64,000 bases of DNA from positions 43,136,265-43,200,264 of the forward strand of contig CM039465.1 in the NCBI GenBank assembly GCA_022414725.1, written 5' to 3'. The number at the start of each line of letters is the position of its first letter. Positions within the stretch are counted from its first letter, which is position 1. The DNA comes from Microglena sp. YARC (Eukaryota > Chlorophyta > Chlorophyceae > Chlamydomonadales > Chlamydomonadaceae). The notes under the pieces are model-generated. The model was not told the origin of the DNA, searched no databases, and worked only from the letters and a program-made list of their open reading frames with translations. Shown here one piece after another: positions 1 through 10,304 of the stretch. Position numbers and translations under genes: made by a program.

Positions 1-1410
1 CAGAGTGTGTGTGTGTTTGTGTGACAGAGTGTGTGTGTGTGACAGAGTGTGTGTGTGTGTGACAGAGAGTGTGTGTGTGTGTGTGTTTGTGTGACAGAGT
101 GTGTGTGTGACAGAGAGTGTGTTGTGTGTGTGTGGTTGTGTGACATAGTGTGTGTGTGTGTGTGTGTGTGACAGAGATTGTGTGTGTGGCAGATTGTGTG
201 TGTGTTTGTGTGACAGAGTGTGTGTGTGTGACAGAGTGTGTGTGTATGACAGATTTTGTGTGTGTGTTTGTTTGACAGAGTGTGTGTGTGTGACAGAGTG
301 TGTGTGTGTGGCAAAGTGTGTGTGTGTGACATATTGTGTGTGTGTTTGTGTGACAGAGTGTGTGTGTGTGACAGAGTGTGTGTGTGACAGAGATTGTGTG
401 TGTGTGTTTGTGTGACAGAGTGTGTGTGTGTGACAGAGTGTGTGTGTGTGACAGAGATTGTGTGTGTGTGTTTGTGTGACAGAGTGTGTTTGTGTGACAG
501 AGTATGTGTGTGTGACAGAGAGTGTGTGTGTGTTTGTGTGTTAGAGTGTGTGTGTGACAGAGTGTGTGTGTGTGACAGAGTGTGTGTGTGTGACAGAGAT
601 TGTGTGTGTTTGTTTGTGTGACAGAGTGTGTGTGTGTGACAGAGTGTGTTTGTGTGACAGAGTGTCTGTGTGTGACAGAGATTTTGTGTGTGTGTTTGTG
701 TGTTAGAGTGTGTGTGTGTGACAGAGTGTGTTTGTGTGACAGAGATTGTGTGTGTGTGTGTGTTTGTGTTACAGAGTGTGTGTGTGTGACAGAGTGTGTG
801 TGTGTGACACAGATTGTGTGTGTGTGTTTGTGTGACAGAGTGTGTGTGTGACAGAGGTGTGTGTGTGACAGAGATGTGTGTGTGTGTGTGTGTGTGTGTG
901 ACAGAGTGTGTGTGTGTGTGACAGAGAGTGTGTGTGTGTGTGTTTGTGTGACAGAGTGTGTGTGTGTGACAGAGTGTGTGTGTGTGACAGAGTGTGTGTG
1001 TGTGACAGAGTGTGTGTGTGTGTGTGTTACAGAATGTGTGTGTGTGACAGAGATTGTGTGTGTGTGTTTGTGTGACAGAGTGTGTTTGTGTGACAGAGTG
1101 TGTGTGTGTGACAGAGAGTGTGTGTGTGTGTGTTTGTGTGACAGAGTGTGTGTGTGTGACAGAGATTGTGTGTGTGTGTGTTTGTGTGACAGAGTGTGTG
1201 TGTGTGACAGAGATTGTGTGTGTGTTTGTGTGACAGAGTGTGTGTGTGTGGCAGAGATTGTGTGTGTGTGTTTGTGTGACAGAGTGTGTGTGTGTGTGAC
1301 AGAGTGTGTTTGTGTGACAGAGTGTGTGTGTGTGACAGATCTTGTGTGTGTTTGTGTGACAGAGTGTGTTTGCGTGACAGAGTGTGTGTGTGTGACAGAT
1401 TGTGTGTGTG
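1..1410. repeat. TG / GACAGAG simple-sequence satellite
   Basis: About 1.4 kb of (TG)n runs punctuated every 15-30 bases by GACAGAG or GACAGAGATT. Several frames are open only because the repeat lacks stops; the predicted peptides are Cys/Val or His/Thr alternations with no domain. I see no gene. The array runs off the left edge of the window. Confidence 0.95.
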
Positions 1411-3799
1411 CATGGGTTTGGCTTCAGTAGCGTTTGCTATTGAAAGTTGTTGCTGGAAATAGTTTAATGTGAGTATAATTGTGTGGGAATGATAAGGACA
1501 CAGACAGGATGATGTGTGTGTGTGTGAAAGTGTGTGTGTTTGACAGTGTGTGTGACTGAGAGATTATGCGTGTGTGTGAGTGACTAAAATATTGTGTGTG
1601 TATGTGTGTGTGTGGCAGAGTTTGTGTGTGTTTGTGACAGAGAGATTGTGTGTGTGGGTGGGTGGGTGCACAGGTTTGTCTTGGACAGTGTGTGCCATTG
1701 GAAGATGGTGCTGAAACGAGTAGATGTGAGTACAATGGGGTGGGGATGATCAGGACACAGATATGCTGGTGTGTGTGTGTGGGTGGGTGGGTGCGCGGGT
1801 TTGGCTTGAGTAGTGTGTGCCATTGGAAGATGGTGCTGAAACGAGTAGATGTGAGTACAATGGGGTGGGAATGATCAGGACACAGATATGCTGGTGTGTG
1901 TGTGTGGGGGGGGGGGGGGTGCGCGGTTTGGCTTGAGTAGTGTGTGCCATTGGAAGATGGTGCTGAAACGAGTAGATGTGAGTACAATGGGGTGGGAATG
2001 ATCAGGACACAGATATGCTGGTGTGTGTGTGTGTGTGGGGGGGGGGGGCGCGGGTTTGGCTTGAGTAGTGTGTGCCATTGGAAGATGGTGCTGAAACGAG
2101 TAGATGTGAGTACAATGGGGTGGGAATGATCAGGACACAGATATGCTGGTGTGTGTGTGTGGGGGGGGGGGGTGCGCGGGTTTGGCTTGAGTAGTGTGTA
2201 CCATTGGAAGACGAGTAGATGTGTGTACACTGGTGTGGCAATGATAAGGACACAGACTGGATGATGTGTGTGTGTGACAGTGTGTGTGTGTGACTGAGAG
2301 ATTGTGTGTGTGTGTGACAGTGTGTTTGTGTGAGAGTGTGTGTGTGTGACTGAGAGATTGTGTGTGTGTGTGACAGTGTGTTTGTGTGAGTGTGTGTGTG
2401 TGACTGAGAGATGGTGTGTGTGACTGAGAGTGTGTGTGTGTGTGTGTGACTGAGAGATTGTGTGTGTGTGTGACAGTGTGTTTGTGTGAGTGTGTGTGTG
2501 TGACTGAGAGATTGTGTGTGTGACTGAGAGTGTGTGTGTGTGTGTGTGACTGAGAGATTGTGTGTGTGTGTGACAGAGTGTTTGTGTGAGTGTGTGTGTG
2601 TGACTGAGAGATTGTGTGTGTGACTGAGAGTGTGTGTGTGACTGAGAGATTGTGTGTGTGTGTGACAGTGTGTTTGTGTGAGTGTGTGTGTGTGACTGAG
2701 AGATTGTGTGTGTGACTGAGAGTGTGTGTGTGTGACTGAGAGATTGTGTGTGTGTGTGTGTGTGACTGAGAGATTGTGTGTGTTTGTGTGAGTGTGTGTG
2801 TGTGGCTGAGAGATTGTGTGTGGGGGGGGTTGTGGGTGGGGGGGTGCATGGGTTTGGCTTGAGTAGCGTGTGCCAATGGAAGGTGGTTCTGAAAATAGTA
2901 GATGTGATAACAACGGTGGTGTGGCAATGATAAGGACACAGACAGGCTGGTGTGTGTGTGCGACAGAGTGTGTGTGTGTGACTGAGAGATTGTGTGTGTG
3001 TGACTGAGAGAGTGTGTGTGTGTGTGACAGTGTGTTTGTGTGTGTCTGAGAGATTTTGTGTGTGTGTGTGACAGAGAGATTGTGTGAGTGTTTGTAACTG
3101 AGTGTGTGTGTGGCTGAGAGATTGTGTGTGGGGGGGGTTGTGGGTGGGTGGGTGGGTGTATGGGTTTGGCTTGAACAACGTGTGCCAATGGATGGTGGTT
3201 CTGAAAATAGTAGATGTGAGTACAATGGTGTGGCAATGATAAGGACACAGACAGGCTGGTGTGTGTGTGCGACAGAGTGTGTGTGTGTGTGACTGAGAGG
3301 TTGTGTGTGGGGGGTTGTGGGTGGGGGGGTGGATGCACAAGTTTGGCTTGAACAGTGTGTGCCAATGGAAGATGGTGCTGACAATAGTAGATGTGAGAAC
3401 GATGGTGTGGCAATGATAAGGACACAGGCAGGCTGATGTATGTGTGTGTGCCTGTGAGATTGTGTGTGTGTGTGACTGAGAGATTGTGTGTGTGTGGGTT
3501 TGTGGGTGGGTGGGTTGGTGCACAGGTTTGGCATCAGTAGTGTGTGCCAATGGAAGATGGTGCTGACAATAGTAGATGTTAGTACACTGGGGTGTGTGGG
3601 GTGTGTGTGTGTGGGGGGGGGGCTTCAACAGTGTGTGTGTGTTTGTGTTTGTGTCGCAGAGTGTGTGTGTGACTGAGAGATTGTGTGTGTGTGAGGGTGC
3701 ATGGGTTTAGCTTCAGTAGTGTGTGCCAATGGAAGATGGTGCTGACAATAGTAGATGTGCGTACAATGTGGCGACGATGATTAGGACACAGACAGGCTG

Positions 3800-3833
<34 letters not shown>

Positions 3834-3947
3834 GTGTGTGTGTGCGTGACTGAGATATTGTGTGTGTGTGTGTGCGAGTGTGTGTGACTGAGAGATTGTG
3901 TGTTAGTGTGTTTGTGTGTGTGCAGGTGTGTGTGACTGAGAGATTGT

Positions 3948-3992
<45 letters not shown>

Positions 3993-4055
3993 TGTGTGTG
4001 CGAGTGTGTGTGACTGAGAGATTGTGTGTGTGTGTGCCAGTGTGTGTGACTGAGA

Positions 4056-4089
<34 letters not shown>

Positions 4090-4262
4090 CAGAGAGATTG
4101 TTTGTATGTGGGTTTGTGTGTGGGTGTAAGCCTGCACGGGTTTGGCTTGAACAGCGTGTGCCAATGGAAGATGGTGCTGGAAAGAGTTGATGTGAGAACA
4201 ATGGTGTGGCAATGATAAGGACACAGACAGGCTGGAGTGTGTGTGTGTGTGTGAAAGAGTGT
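1411..4262. repeat. TG-rich satellite with 12 embedded ~90-100-bp cassettes
   Basis: A non-simple core recurs about 12 times, starting near 1411, 1672, 1798, 1926, 2053, 2179, 2850, 3164, 3340, 3523, 3703 and 4138. Five copies are spaced about 127 bp apart. Each core begins with an acceptor-like CTTGAACAG, CTTGAGTAG or CTTCAGTAG. It continues through about 40 bases containing TGCCAATGGAAGATGG, then a good donor (GATGTGAGT), then GGACACAGACAGGCTGG before TG repeats resume. On the + strand the middle can read VCQWKMVLTIVDV. Other exons in this window are flanked by truncated copies of the same shape, so these may be edge copies of an upstream PTP exon, but similarity to a PTP motif is too weak to claim. 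The - strand also offers an acceptor-like CTATTTTCAG, so orientation is not certain. Confidence 0.6.
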
Positions 4263-4327
4263 GTGTGACCCTCACCCTCACCCTCACACCCACACCCACC
4301 ATCATCCTGACCCCCACCCTCACCCAC

Positions 4328-4420
4328 GGACTCAAGAATCACTGACACTAGCACATCTCAACTATATCCTGTGGCCCGACCACGGAGTGCCAGAGAGCCC
4401 CGAGGCAATTTCCTAGCTCT
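4328..4420 (+). pseudogene. Truncated upstream copy 1 of the PTP WPD exon
   Basis: Near-identical to the 5' part of the exon at 4985, from CTCAAGAATC through the codons for LWPDHGVPESPEA. It then meets a stop (TTTCCTAG) and decays. It lies in CCCTCACCC repeat sequence and keeps the exon's left side but not its P-loop half. This is a degraded edge duplicate rather than a functional exon. Confidence 0.75.
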
Positions 4421-4584
4421 CACACCACCTCCACCTCAATGTCCACCGCAACCCTCACCCTCACCCCAACCCAAACTGCTACCCAAACCCAACCCCCACC
4501 CACAGACTAAGAAATATTAAAAAACAAAATAATCTCACCCCATTACCACCCTCACCATACCCCACCCCCACCCCCACCCACAGA

Positions 4585-4690
4585 CTCAAAAATCACTGAC
4601 ACTAGCACATCTCAACTATCTCCTGTGGCCCGACCACGAGTCCAGCCCGAGACCATTCTCCAGCTCTCTCACCACAACAACACCTCAACC
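4585..4690 (+). pseudogene. Truncated upstream copy 2 of the PTP WPD exon
   Basis: Second partial copy of the left half of the 4985 exon. It starts after CCCACAGACTC, and the WPD-encoding stretch (CTGTGGCCCGACCACGAG) is followed by a deletion that removes most of the GVPESPEA codons. Still shorter remnants (ACAGACTTAGAAAT with CAAAACAAAAT) occur near 4500 and 4730. All lie upstream of the intact exon and all retain the acceptor side. Confidence 0.7.
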
Positions 4691-4984
4691 CGCACCCTCA
4701 CCCCAACTGCACCCCCAACCCCAACCCCACCCACAGACTTAGAAATCTTTCAAAACAAAATCATCTCACCCCACCCACACCCTCACCCCACCCACAACCT
4801 CACCTCCACCCCACCCTCACCCCCATCCCAATCCCCACCCCCACCCTCACCTCCACCCCCACCCTCACCCCAACCCCACCCTCACCCTCACCCCACCCAC
4901 ACCCTCACCCCACCCACACCCTCACCTCCACCCCCACCCTCACCCCCACCCCCACCCCAATCCCCACCCCACCCTCTCCCACAG
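4691..4984. repeat. C-rich (CCCTCACCC / CCCCACCCA) repeat ending in a 3' splice site
   Basis: Pyrimidine-rich simple repeat running into CCCTCTCCCACAG, with the acceptor AG at 4983-4984. The repeat is the effective polypyrimidine tract of the PTP exon that follows. The same C-rich sequence fills 4266-4580 between the degraded exon copies. Confidence 0.8.
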
Positions 4985-5288
4985 GCTCAAGAATCTCTGA
5001 CACTAGCACATCTCAACTATCGCCTGTGGCCCGACCACGGAGTGCCAGAGAGCCCCGAGGCCATCCTCCAACTCTCGCACTACCTCCAACACCTCCTCCC
5101 CATCCAAAGTGCCTCCGCTACCTGCGACACTTGTACCAGCATGAGTGTGGTGCACTGTAGTGCCGGCATCGGCAGGACGGGTGCATTCATTGCCATTGAC
5201 ATTATATTGAGACGCTTGGTGGTGTTGGAGGCGAGTGGGCAGGCGGTAACAGAAGGGCAGGTCAAGGAAGCGGTGAATGTGTTGAAAG
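4985..5288 (+). CDS. Protein tyrosine phosphatase catalytic-domain exon (WPD loop and P-loop)
   Basis: This 304-nt exon encodes the core of a classical Cys-based protein tyrosine phosphatase, which hydrolyses phosphotyrosine through a cysteinyl-phosphate intermediate. The WPD loop is HLNYRLWPDHGVPES (general acid Asp at about exon residue 17). The P-loop is SVVHCSAGIGRTGAF (nucleophile Cys at about 58, phosphate-binding Arg in GRTG). A helix follows, ending QVKEAVNVLK. The exon starts in phase 0 after CCCTCTCCCACAG and ends in phase 1 at AAAG|GTACGG. That phase matches the acceptor at 7140, whose exon supplies the Q-loop. Earlier PTP exons (KNRY loop, substrate-recognition region) are not visible upstream. 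Whether it is receptor or non-receptor type cannot be told. Family assignment is secure; intactness of the whole gene is not. Confidence 0.88.
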
Positions 5289-5345
5289 GTACGGTGCTTT
5301 GGATTTGTGTGTGTGTGTATGTGTGGTGGTGTGTGTGTGTGTGAT

Positions 5346-5403
<58 letters not shown>

Positions 5404-5404
5404 G

Positions 5405-5531
5405 GGCATCAGCAGGACGGGTGTATTCATTGCCATTGACATTATATTGAGATGCTTGGTGGTGTTGGAGCGAGTGGGCAGGCGGTCACAGAAGGGCAGG
5501 TCAAGGAAGTGGTGAATGTGTTGAAAGGTAG
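5405..5531 (+). pseudogene. Downstream truncated copy of the PTP P-loop exon
   Basis: Repeats the right half of the 4985-5288 exon, from the GIGRTG region to GTGTTGAAAG|GTAGG. The first Gly codon is changed (ATCAGCAGG), one base is missing within the GAGGCGAGTGG stretch, and the HCSA codons are replaced by TG and G runs. It keeps a donor-like end but no acceptor. It is preceded by (TG)n and a G-run of about 20. Confidence 0.75.
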
Positions 5532-5639
5532 GGTGCCTTGGTTTTTTGAGGATGGTGGTGTGCGTTTTTTTTTTAGTGTGGTGGTGTGCGTGGGAGGGTT
5601 TTGAGTGTGGTGGTATGTGTGTGTGTGTGGGGGGGGGTG

Positions 5640-5720
5640 AGGGGGAGAAGAACAGATCAAGAAAGCGGTGAATGTGTTGAAAGGCATGGTGCATTGGATT
5701 TTTGTGTGTCGTGGTGGTGG

Positions 5721-5751
<31 letters not shown>

Positions 5752-5820
5752 GGAAGAACAGATCAAGAAAGCGGTGAATGTGTTGAAAGGCATGGTGCAT
5801 TGGATTTTTGTGTGTCGTGT

Positions 5821-5874
<54 letters not shown>

Positions 5875-6235
5875 GAGAACAGATCAAGAAAGCGGTGAAT
5901 GTGTTGAAAGGCATGGTGCATTAGATTTTTGTGTGTCGTGGTGGTGGTGTGTGTGTGTGTGTGTGTGTGTTGGGGGGGGGGGGGGGAAGAACAGATCAAG
6001 AAAGCGGTGAATGTGTTGAAAGGCATGGTGCATTGGATTTTTGTGTGTCGTGGTGGTGGGGTGTGGGTGGGGTGGTGTGTGGGTGGGTGGGGGGTGGGGT
6101 GGGGGGTGGGGTGGGGGTGGGGGAAGAACAGATCAAGAAAGCGGTGAATGTGTTGAAAGGCATGGTGCATTGGATTTTTGTGTGTCGTGGTGGTGGTGTG
6201 TGTGCGTGTGTCGGGGGGGAGGGGTGGGGGTGGGG
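5640..6235 (+). pseudogene. Five tandem copies of the PTP exon 3' tail
   Basis: Five units of roughly 110-135 bp start near 5650, 5757, 5877, 5988 and 6125. Each holds AACAGATCAAGAAAGCGGTG through GTGTTGAAAGGCATGGTGC, which corresponds to exon residues QVKEAVNVLK, then TGTGTGTCGTGGTGG and a TG/G run. The true exon has donor AAAG|GTACGG, whereas these carry AAAGGCATGG, so the donor is lost. They fall in the inferred intron 5289-7140. Confidence 0.75.
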
Positions 6236-6800
6236 GGCATCAGAAGGAGCGGTGCATTTGTGACATAGATGTTATATTGAGATGCTTGGTGGTGTTGGAG
6301 GCGAGTGGGCAGGCCGTCACAGGTCTTGGATGTGGTGAATGTATTGAAAGGTAGGGTGCTTTGGATTTGTGTGTGTGGTGATGGTGTGTGTGTGTGGTGG
6401 CAGTAATGGTGGTGTGTTTGTGCGTCTCTGTGGGGGGTGGGGGTGGCATCGGAAGAAGCGGTGCATTCATTGCCATCGCCGTTAAATTGAGACGCTCGGT
6501 GTGTTGGAGGCGAGTGGGCAGGCGGTGACAGAAGGGGGGGGGGCATCGGAAGGAGCGGTGAATTTGTTGAAAGGTACGATGCTTTGGATTTGTGTGAGTG
6601 GTGGTTGTGGGGGGGGGGGGGGGGGGAGGGAGGGAGGGGGGGGGGGGGGGCCTCGGAAGGAGCAGTGAATTCATTGCCATTGACGTTATATTGAGATGCT
6701 TGTGGTGTTGGAGGCGAGTGGCAGGCGGGGACAGAAGGCAGGTCAAGGAAGCGATGAATGTGTTGAAAGGTAGGGTGCTTTGGATTAGTGTGTGTGTGTG
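6236..6800 (+). pseudogene. Four degraded copies of the PTP P-loop exon right half
   Basis: Copies begin near 6236, 6448, 6541 and 6650. Each starts at a version of GGCATCGGAAGGAGCGGTG, often continuing with ATTGCCATTGACGTTATATTGAGATG, and ends near TTGAAAGGTAGGGTGC. Frame-breaking indels separate them from a functional P-loop. G-runs of 8-20 bases divide the units. Confidence 0.65.
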
Positions 6801-6827
6801 AGTGGTGGTGGTGTGTGTATATATATG

Positions 6828-7048
6828 TGTGTATGTATGTATGTATGTATGTATGTATGTTCCAGTCCAGGGGTAGGCCAAATAGGCTTAAGGGACTTGT
6901 CCAACCGTGACAGGAAGGGCTAAAGAGAAAAACATTGTTGAACTGACCCCCAAACTATATTTTGACCAACGGCGCCCTGAGTTCGTGCAACAATGATAAT
7001 TTAATTCTACAATTATAAGTAAATCGTCATCCCACATTCCCTAAATTA
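6828..7048 (-). mobile_element. Dispersed SINE-like repeat (family A), copy 1
   Basis: Reads TATGTATG...TTACAGTCCAGGGGTAGGCC on the + strand and ends near ATTTAATTCTACAATTATAA. The copy at 40920-41091 has clear target-site duplications. That copy shows that, on the strand given here, the element ends in an (ACAT)n tail like a SINE. Inserted in the inferred PTP intron just before the last exon. Confidence 0.7.
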
Positions 7049-7140
7049 GTAAAGACATTATTGTACAATTTATTTCAATTCTTGTATCATACATGCCTCA
7101 GTTACTTACAATAATTCATTTCAATTTATTTCTGCCGCAG

Positions 7141-7241
7141 TCGTCCAAGCCCTTCGCCTCCAGAGGCGGGGTATGGTCCAAACCCTGGAGCAGTACGAGC
7201 TCATATATCGTGCAATCATTCAGCAGTTGCGTGTTGGGTAA
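7141..7241 (+). CDS. PTP terminal exon carrying the Q-loop
   Basis: The acceptor TTATTTCTGCCGCAG ends at 7140. Joining the last base of the 5288 exon to TC gives a Val codon, and the frame continues VVQALRLQRRGMVQTLEQYE, then LIYRAIIQQLRVG, then TAA at 7239-7241. GMVQT..QY is the conserved PTP Q-loop motif (QT..QY.F), which positions the catalytic water. Classical PTP domains end shortly after it, so a terminal exon is expected here. The phase-1 match across an 1.85-kb intron full of decoy copies is strong support. GGGTAAGCC could also act as a donor at the stop, which would extend the protein into the copies downstream; I favour termination. Confidence 0.82.
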
Positions 7242-8330
7242 GCCAATAGTCACTGCGCAAGCTGTACTGCGTTGTACTGCTCGCAAGCAAACCCTGGAGC
7301 AGTACGAGCTAAAATATCGTGTGATCATCCAGCAGCTACGTGTTGGGTAAGCCAATAGTCACTGCGCAAGCTGTACTGCGTTGTACTGCTCGCAAGCAAA
7401 CCCTGGAGCAGTACGAGCTAAAATATCTTGTGATCATCCAGCAGCTACGTTTTTGGTAAGCCAATTTGTACTGCGCTGTACTGCTCACAAGCAAACACTG
7501 CAGCAGTACGAGCTCATATATCGTGCCATTATCCAGCAGCTGCGTGTTGGGTAAGCCAATCTGTACTGCGTTGTACTGCTCACAAGCAACCACTGGAGCA
7601 GTACGAGCTCATATATTGTGCCATTATCCAGCAGCTGCGTGTTGGGTAAGCCAATCTGTACTGCGTTGTACTGCTTCCAAGCGACCACTGGAGCAGTGCA
7701 AGCTCGTATATTGTGCAATCACCCGCTGATGCGTGTTGGGTATGCCTACCTGTACTGTGGTGTGCTGCTCCCAAGCCAACCCTGGAGCAGTACGAGCTCA
7801 TTTATCGTGCAATCACCCGCTGATGCGTGTTGGGTAACCAATATGTACTGTGTTGTACTGCTACAAGCAAACACTGGAGCAGTACAAGCTCGTATATTGT
7901 GCAATCACTCGCTGATGCGTGTTGGGTAACCAATATGTACTGTGTTGTACTGCTACAAGCAAACACTGGAGCAGTACAAGCTCGTATATTGTGCAATCAC
8001 TTGCTGATGCGTGTTGGGTAACCAATATGTACTGTGTTGTACTGCTACAAGCAAACACTGGAGCAGTACAAGCTCGTATATTGTGCAATCGCTCGCTGAT
8101 GCGTGTTGGGTAACCAATATGTACTGTGTTGTACTGCTACAAGCAAACACTGGAGCACTACAAGCTCATATATTGTGCTATTGTCCAGCAGCTGCGTGTT
8201 GGGTAAGCCACTAAGCCAATATGTACTGCGCAACCTGTACTGCGTTGTGCTATTCCCAAGCAACCACTGGAGCAATACGAGCTCATGTATCACATGCTAT
8301 CACCCATCTGATGCGTGTTGCTGAAGCCAG
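7242..8330 (+). pseudogene. Eleven tandem copies of the PTP terminal-exon 3' part
   Basis: Units of about 85-112 bp, settling to exactly 92 bp at 7827-8110, repeat CTGGAGCAGTACGAGCTC through GCGTGTTGGGTAAGCC. The retained residues correspond to TLEQYELIYRAIIQQLRVG. Copies are centred near 7291, 7403, 7496, 7580, 7689, 7785, 7875, 7967, 8059, 8151 and 8268. Early units keep GGGTAAGCC; later ones have GGGTAACC. The spacer has TGTACTGCGTTGTACTGCT. Only the right side of the exon is copied, never the acceptor. The four youngest units are almost identical, indicating recent expansion. Confidence 0.8.
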
Positions 8331-8725
8331 TTGAAAAACTCTTACGCCTTGCAAAGGGGCGTGGACAAGTAATGACAACGCCTGGTAGGGTGTCAGCGTG
8401 AACTACTAGGACACAGGTGCATCATTGGCATCTGAATCAGATGTCCGGTCGGTACACTACCGATTACATCATAACGTGATTCCCAAGGGCGTTACCCAGA
8501 GGTTCCCTCGCAAGGGTTTCAACTTAGTACTGAACAAGATTCCGTGGAGACGACTACACTCGGCTACCCCCAGTCCACCGGGACTCCACGTCAACTAATT
8601 CATGAAAAAGTAATGACAACGCCTGGTGGGGCGTGGTATTAAGGGAGCCCTGTCTTAAGGCGGTAGGGAACGGGCTGCTACTTTACCTGGACAAAGCTAC
8701 CATGGCGGTTGACAGCCACCGCGAA
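8331..8725. other. Intergenic sequence with a short internal direct repeat
   Basis: No convincing coding sequence. GTAATGACAACGCCTGGT occurs twice, near 8370 and 8608, each followed by GGGTGTC- or GGGCGTG-type sequence. Nothing else recognisable. Confidence 0.5.
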
Positions 8726-8730
8726 CTAAT

Positions 8731-8798
8731 GCGTATCCGTGGGGATTCGAACCCCGCACCTTCTTTTTTTGACGAGCTCTACCATTGAGCCATTCGTC
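8731..8798 (-). pseudogene. tRNA-like sequence with pol III A and B boxes
   Basis: On the - strand TGGCTCAATGG matches the tRNA A box inside a pairable D-arm (GCTC/GAGC). GGTTCGAATCC matches the B box in a GGGG/CCCC T-arm. The acceptor ends and the anticodon stem (interrupted by an A-run) do not pair, so this is a decayed tRNA or the head of a tRNA-derived SINE. A second T-arm-like GGTTCGAACCC lies near 9079. Confidence 0.5.
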
Positions 8799-8799
8799 T

Positions 8800-9165
8800 A
8801 AACAGGATTTGGGGCGTGGAGTTAAGAAAAGCTTCACGTTCAGTTGCTCTGGGGAAAGCTACTGTGGGTAATTTTTTTGCATACTGCACCTTGGCCTACC
8901 GCGGTACGACGACGGAGGAAATTTCTCGGCCTCTTTTATGGCGCCAAGTGGCCTGTAGCGACCAAGGGGAAACTCACACACCTGAGGGTTGCACGGGGGT
9001 CGCAACGCGTCGCACAATGTGCGACCGGTCGCTCACACAAAAACTGGCCAGGCCGGGAATGGCATGAACCTAGCAAAGGTTCGAACCCCCGACCTGTCAG
9101 TCAAAGTTGATATTCCTGTGTAGTATTATACGAACATACATGTGAACTTGGTTAAGCCTGTTTGG
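8800..9165. other. Non-coding stretch
   Basis: Short overlapping + strand ORFs (8816-9067, 8844-9110) show no domain. The interval holds imperfect inverted words around GGTCGCAACGCGTCGCAC / GTGCGACCGG at 8998-9030. I see no supported gene. Confidence 0.4.
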
Positions 9166-9167
9166 TG

Positions 9168-9345
9168 CATGTATGTATGTTACAGTCCAGGGGTAGGCAA
9201 AATAGGCTTAAGGGACTTTCCCAACCGTGATAGGAAGGGCTAAAAATAAGAAGCATTGATGAACTGAACCCCCAACAAACGGTTTATCGACGGGTGAGTT
9301 CGTTCCACAATGATCATTTAATTCGACAATATGTATGTTCGTTAC
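9168..9345 (-). mobile_element. SINE-like family A, copy 2
   Basis: Contains TTACAGTCCAGGGGTAGG, AGGCTTAAGGGAC, CCCAACCGTGATAGGAAGGG and a terminal ATTTAATTCGACAAT, in the same order as the copy with target-site duplications at 40920. Preceded by GTATGTATG. Confidence 0.65.
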
Positions 9346-9594
9346 AGTCCAAATAGTCTAAACTTGAACTTGAACTTTCACTCAAGCTCCTCTAGACCTA
9401 GCCCCCCCTGCTCCTGCGCCCCTGACCCAAGACCGGACCAGCAACGCCCTCTCTGACATGCTTCACCCACCCCCTCCACCACCACCACCACCCCGTTCCA
9501 TTGGTTTGTCCTCAGTGAATTCCTCCCCATACAAAAAGGACGCCTGACCAATACCAACACCACGACACCACGACACCACGATTCAGGCTTGAAT

Positions 9595-9795
9595 TGAACT
9601 TGAACTTGGTTACATAGCTTCAGCCATCAATTTGGCTGCTCGCCGTCTTCGGCAGTAAAAAATAGGCTTAAGGGACTTGCCCAACCAATGTTAGGAAGGG
9701 CTTAAAAAGAAAAAGCATTGATGAACTGAACCCCAAACAATATTCTACCGACGGGGGCCATGAGTTTGTGCAACAGTGATCATTTTATTTATACA
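9595..9795 (-). repeat. Truncated family A copy fused to a TTGAACTTGG repeat
   Basis: From about 9660 it carries AATAGGCTTAAGGGACTTGC through CAACAGTGATCATTTTATTTA. It is preceded by CTTGAACTTGGTTACATAGC and TTTGGCTGCTCGCCGTCTTCGGCAG. The latter block recurs near 10075-10115 and, inverted, near 26880-26930, so it is a separate dispersed repeat. Confidence 0.55.
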
Positions 9796-9930
9796 GTATA
9801 AGCTGAGCTCTCCTTGTAACATACTAGTAGGGTCTAACTATATTTTGTCGAGCCAGATTCCTAGAGTTGAGTTGTCGCATCAAGCTTGAAATGTAAGCCA
9901 GCCTCACGAATAAACGACAAAATAAATGAT
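9790..9930. repeat. Dispersed repeat, partner at 59270-59400
   Basis: GCTGAGCTCTCC, AGGGTCTAACTATATTTTGT, CGAGCCAGATTC and GCCTCACG occur in the same order and orientation near 59270-59390. About 130 bp, diverged, non-coding. Confidence 0.55.
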
Positions 9931-10304
9931 TATTATTGACGTCATTGATACGGTCATCGCCGTTTCAATCGGAGTGCCCGCTCAGACCAAACCCTAACCC
10001 AAAATCTTCAGTGCGGATGCCCCTCGAATGCTCTTCAGGTTGGGAGTTTCTTAAGTTAAACTTGAACTTCAACTTGGTGACAGTTTGGCTGCCCGCCGTC
10101 TTTGGCAGTAAGAAAAATCTTGAGTTACACACGAGCCGGCCTAGAGCACATACAACCAAAAGAGTAAGCTCCCAGAACTAGGGCCGTCCGCCAACTTTGT
10201 TGCGAGGGGCACTGCAATACAGTGCAGTACACCCCTTAAAAGCTTAAAATGATAATCAAAGGGTAGCCATTTAAACATACACCAGACTGGAATGCATTAC
10301 GATC

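Noticed and set aside
1424..3628. 734-codon - strand ORF rich in His/Thr/Ser and similar overlapping ORFs
   Set aside because: It is a translation of TG/CA satellite. The frame is open because the repeat lacks stops, and the residue pattern follows the dinucleotide.
4625..4984. N-terminal Pro/Thr/His-rich extension of the PTP ORF
   Set aside because: It is intronic C-rich repeat read in frame. The acceptor at 4983-4984 and the degraded exon copies within it show it is not protein.
8731..8798. Functional tRNA gene on the - strand
   Set aside because: A and B boxes are present but acceptor and anticodon stems do not pair; listed as a tRNA-like relic.
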